DNA of 8,138 bases from assembly GCA_023229385.1 (NCBI GenBank), contig JALNZI010000060.1:1-8138 (forward strand), read 5' to 3'. Both the position numbers and the translations under genes were made by a program. Under the pieces are notes generated by a model, which saw nothing but the letters and a program-made list of their open reading frames with translations, was not told the DNA's origin and made no database searches. Positions 5,642-8,138 of this stretch are shown piece by piece; the first letter of the stretch is position 1; every line of letters begins with the position of its first letter. This DNA comes from Candidatus Omnitrophota bacterium (GTDB taxonomy: Bacteria; Omnitrophota; Gorgyraeia; Gygaellales; Profunditerraquicolaceae).

Positions 5642-7224
5642 GTCCTGATAACTTTTACGGTTAAAATGTTTTCTAATTCGCGGATCTTATCCTGGATCTC
5701 CGGACTAACCTGGCTATCTACGTTTAATACGCTGATTGCCTTCCCACCTTGCTCGTCCCGGCCAAAGGTCATCGCGGCAATGTTGATACCACTTTTTCCC
5801 ATGAGCGTACCCAGGCTACCGATTAAACCCAGTTTATCCGAATTACGGATAAAGACCATTTCCCCGATCGGATACAACTCAAGATAATAATCATCAATCT
5901 TTACAATTCGCGGCTGTTTATTGCTGGAAAGCGTTCCAAAAACTTTCTTTACTTCTTTGTCTGTCTTAATCTCTAGCTGAATAAGATTGACAAATTCCCC
6001 TTCCTGAGCCGACTTTGATTCACGCAGTTTTATCCCTCGCTCTTTAAGCAAAGATACGGCATTAACAAAATTTACCGTCTCCTTCAGTATCGGTTCAAGC
6101 ACACCCTTGGCTAAAGCCATGGTTACCGGGCTTAAATTGTATTTAGTAATCTCACCGCTATAATTTATCACCAGCTCCTGGAACCTTCCTTCTATAAGCT
6201 GGGCGGCAAACATTCCAAGCTTCTCCCCTAAATTAATATACGGGCTAAGGATTTTACTTACCTCCGCCTCAAGGCAAGGGTAATTTGCGGCATTACGTAT
6301 ACCTCTACCTAAAAGCGCATCGCGCACAATTTCCGCTACTTCAATTGCCACATTGATCTGCGCCTCTTCGGTAGAAGCACCCAGATGCGGAGTGATAACT
6401 ACATTATCCAGCTTCAGAAATTCATTATCCACAGAAAGCGGTTCGTTTTCAAAAACATCCATAGCCGCGCCGGCCACCTTTTGCTCTTTTATGGCCTTAA
6501 TCAGGGCAATCTCATCGATTATCCCGCCGCGGGCGCAATTTATTATACGCACGCCTTTTTTCATTAAAGCAAACTCTTTATCCGAAATCATATGCCTGGT
6601 TTCATCGGTTAACGGAGTATGTACGGTAATATAATCGGCCTCCTGCAAGACTTTCTTTAACTCCGCAATCTCCACCCCGATACTTTCAGCAACCTCGGCC
6701 GATAAGAACGGGTCGTACGCCAATATTTTCATGCCAAAAGATAAGGCGCGCTTAGCCACTTCGGAACCGATACGGCCAAAACCTACAATACCGAGGGTTT
6801 TCCCATAGACCTCTACGCCCATAAACTTTGAACGTTTCCATTCCCCTTTTTTCGTCGAGGCATTAGCCTGCGGGATATTCCTGGAAAGCGCAAGGATCAT
6901 ACTAAAGGTATGCTCGGCGGTAGAAATGGTATTTCCCGCCGGGGTATTCATTACGATAATCCCTTTTTGGGTAGCTGCTTCCAAATCCACATTATCCAGA
7001 CCGACTCCGGCGCGGCCGACAACTTTGAGCTTTTTAGCCGCCTGGATTATCTCGCTGGTTACCTTGGTTGCGCTGCGCACTACCAAGGCATCATAGTCTT
7101 TAATTATTTCTTTTAAGGCATCCGGTTTTAAGTCTGTTTTTACATCAACTGTAAGTTCCTTCGACTCCCTGAATACCTTCAATCCTTCTTCTGATAATGC
7201 ATCGCTGACTAAGACCTTAATCAT
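5638..7224 (-). CDS. serA: D-3-phosphoglycerate dehydrogenase, long form with ACT domain
   Basis: This cytosolic enzyme oxidises 3-phosphoglycerate to 3-phosphohydroxypyruvate with NAD+, the first step of serine synthesis. At 528 residues it matches the long SerA form. The substrate-binding part (about 1-98 and 290-315) flanks a Rossmann domain with GFGRIG at 148-153. The expected catalytic trio is present: Arg232 in NCARGG, Glu261 in VFENEP and His280 in TPHLGAS. An intervening, allosteric-substrate-binding-like region (about 316-450) is followed by a C-terminal ACT domain (about 452-528, GLIGSLGTLMGKSGINIAAM), which in this family binds serine for feedback inhibition. The ATG has a good ribosome-binding site. 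The gene follows an aminotransferase, and its stop overlaps the start of the next gene (ATGA). Nothing is truncated, and function is secure. Confidence 0.97.
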   Translation of the reverse strand: MIKVLVSDALSEEGLKVFRESKELTVDVKTDLKPDALKEIIKDYDALVVRSATKVTSEIIQAAKKLKVVGRAGVGLDNVDLEAATQKGIIVMNTPAGNTISTAEHTFSMILALSRNIPQANASTKKGEWKRSKFMGVEVYGKTLGIVGFGRIGSEVAKRALSFGMKILAYDPFLSAEVAESIGVEIAELKKVLQEADYITVHTPLTDETRHMISDKEFALMKKGVRIINCARGGIIDEIALIKAIKEQKVAGAAMDVFENEPLSVDNEFLKLDNVVITPHLGASTEEAQINVAIEVAEIVRDALLGRGIRNAANYPCLEAEVSKILSPYINLGEKLGMFAAQLIEGRFQELVINYSGEITKYNLSPVTMALAKGVLEPILKETVNFVNAVSLLKERGIKLRESKSAQEGEFVNLIQLEIKTDKEVKKVFGTLSSNKQPRIVKIDDYYLELYPIGEMVFIRNSDKLGLIGSLGTLMGKSGINIAAMTFGRDEQGGKAISVLNVDSQVSPEIQDKIRELENILTVKVIRT

Positions 7225-7233
7225 TTTATCTCA

Positions 7234-7239
7234 CTCCTC
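7234..7239 (-). promoter_or_regulatory. Shine-Dalgarno of serA overlapping the upstream stop codon
   Basis: On the minus strand the sequence reads TGAGGAGTGAGATAAAATG. GAGGAG begins inside the TGA stop of the aminotransferase gene and lies 9 nt before the serA ATG. Ribosomes ending the first gene finish on the serA ribosome-binding site, which supports co-transcription and fixes the serA start. Confidence 0.8.
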
Positions 7240-8138
7240 ACTTTTTTAAGAAAACTTCTTCAGCTGCCTTAACCCCCGCGCCTAATTCAAAGGAATAGCC
7301 TAATTCCTTTAAGACTTTCTCCAGGCAGGCAATACCAGCAATAATATCAAATTCCTCGATAAAACCCATATGGGCAAACCGGAATACCTTACCCTTTAAT
7401 TCCGCCTGGCCGCCGGCAATAGTCACCCCGTAAGCATCGCGCATAGTCTTGACTAATTTTTCTCCGTCGATACCAGCGGGAACCTTTACCGCAGTTACCA
7501 CATCCGAAGAAGCAGTCGGCGCAAACAATTCCAAGCCTAATGCCTTCATCGCGGCCTTAGTCGCAGAAGCCATCGCGTGATGCCGTTTAAATATATTCTC
7601 CAGGCCATCCTGCTTCATTATCCTCAATACTTCCACTAAAGCAATAACCAGAGAAATAGCCGGGGTAAAAGGCGTATCCGTTTTCTGGATTGCCTTCCTG
7701 GCCACGGTTAAATCAAAATAATACCGCGGGCTCTTTGAAACAGCAATCATATCCCAGGCCTTTTTGCTTACGCTTATAAAAGCCAGCCCCGGAGGAAGCA
7801 TAAAACCTTTTTGCGATCCTGAAACACATACATCAACACCCCAGGCATCGGTTTTTAAATCAATGGCCCCCAAGCCGCTGATTGCATCAACTACTAAAAC
7901 CGCATTATATTTAGCTACTACTTTACCGATCGCTTCAATATCAGTGGCGACGCCGGTAGAAGTTTCACAAAGCGTAGTAAAAACAGCTTTTATATTCGGA
8001 TTAGCTTTGAGTCGTTTATCAATCTCCGCAGGCTCCACTGCCTTTCCCCACTCCACCTTAATCACATCAGCCAAGATGCCATACCCATTGCATAGTTCAG
8101 TCCAACGTTCTCCGAATTTACCGCTTTCAACGGTAAGT
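7238..8138 (-). CDS. Class V PLP-dependent aminotransferase (alanine-glyoxylate / serine-pyruvate type), 5' end missing
   Basis: The reading frame is open to the window edge and ends at TGA (7240-7238), so 299 C-terminal residues are visible; the family is usually about 380, so roughly the first 80 are missing. An in-frame TTG at 8074 is not the start, because the codons above it (ESGKFGERWTE, then NGYG) are typical family sequence. PLP-site features, numbered within the fragment: the Asp of VVDAISG (about 84) that contacts the pyridine nitrogen, the Schiff-base Lys of SGSQKG (about 110) followed by PPG, and the substrate-carboxylate Arg of FRFAHMG (about 253). The enzyme is cytosolic and transfers amino groups between alanine, serine or phosphoserine and 2-oxo acids. 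The next gene is serA, 13 bp downstream. Related archaeal class V enzymes are known to act on phosphohydroxypyruvate, so a SerC-like role is plausible. The exact substrate cannot be read from sequence. Confidence 0.92.
   Translation of the reverse strand, partial: LTVESGKFGERWTELCNGYGILADVIKVEWGKAVEPAEIDKRLKANPNIKAVFTTLCETSTGVATDIEAIGKVVAKYNAVLVVDAISGLGAIDLKTDAWGVDVCVSGSQKGFMLPPGLAFISVSKKAWDMIAVSKSPRYYFDLTVARKAIQKTDTPFTPAISLVIALVEVLRIMKQDGLENIFKRHHAMASATKAAMKALGLELFAPTASSDVVTAVKVPAGIDGEKLVKTMRDAYGVTIAGGQAELKGKVFRFAHMGFIEEFDIIAGIACLEKVLKELGYSFELGAGVKAAEEVFLKK

Noticed and set aside
701..7116. Plus-strand open frames of 60-125 codons scattered across the window (for example 2545-2922, 4977-5321, 6353-6634)
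   Set aside because: All lie opposite well-supported minus-strand genes, have no recognisable domains, and read as antisense shadows of conserved coding sequence.
8072..8074. TTG at 8074 as the start of the aminotransferase
   Set aside because: The frame stays open upstream and encodes conserved family residues (ESGKFGERW), so the gene simply continues beyond the window.

Overview
All seven supported genes in this 8.1 kb window lie on the minus strand, so the biological reading direction runs from position 8138 down to 1. The signs point to a Gram-negative (diderm) bacterium: an OmpA/MotB-type peptidoglycan-binding lipoprotein, a second small membrane-anchored coiled-coil protein and an exported thiol-domain protein. 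The moderate GC content, the protein style and the gene mix remind me of uncultured lineages such as Omnitrophota (PVC group). That assignment is an inference from pattern memory, not something the window proves.

Layout in transcription order: (1) the 3' part of a class V PLP aminotransferase (8138-7238, cut by the window edge); (2) serA, a full-length D-3-phosphoglycerate dehydrogenase with a C-terminal ACT domain (7224-5638); (3) a secreted 573-residue protein whose start overlaps the serA stop as ATGA (5641-3920), with a degenerate 5'-nucleotidase (UshA-like) half, a Cys-rich linker, an intact CxxC thioredoxin-like domain and a degenerate DsbA/GILT-like domain; (4) a DRE-TIM metallolyase-type acyl-CoA condensing enzyme of the homocitrate / isopropylmalate / Re-citrate synthase group (3864-2626); (5) purA, adenylosuccinate synthetase (2588-1320). 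Gaps are short (13 bp, a 4-bp overlap, 55 bp and 37 bp), which fits one transcription unit with its promoter upstream of the window.

A 215-bp intergenic region (1105-1319) separates this unit from a second one. It holds a well-formed sigma70-type promoter (TTGACT, 17 bp, TATATT), a perfect 10-bp inverted repeat abutting the -35 box, and GC-rich short repeat hairpins after the purA stop. The second unit encodes the OmpA-family lipoprotein (1104-412) and a small coiled-coil envelope protein (395-87, probable TTG start), and ends in a clear intrinsic terminator (about 16-41).

Functionally, the aminotransferase and SerA together suggest serine synthesis by the phosphorylated route, or serine/glyoxylate interconversion. 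The acyl-CoA condensing enzyme and PurA are central carbon and purine enzymes. The unexpected member is the exported protein built from two eroded catalytic folds around one intact thiol site, translationally coupled to serA. It is the most interesting object here. No CRISPR array, tRNA, rRNA, insertion sequence or phage gene was seen.
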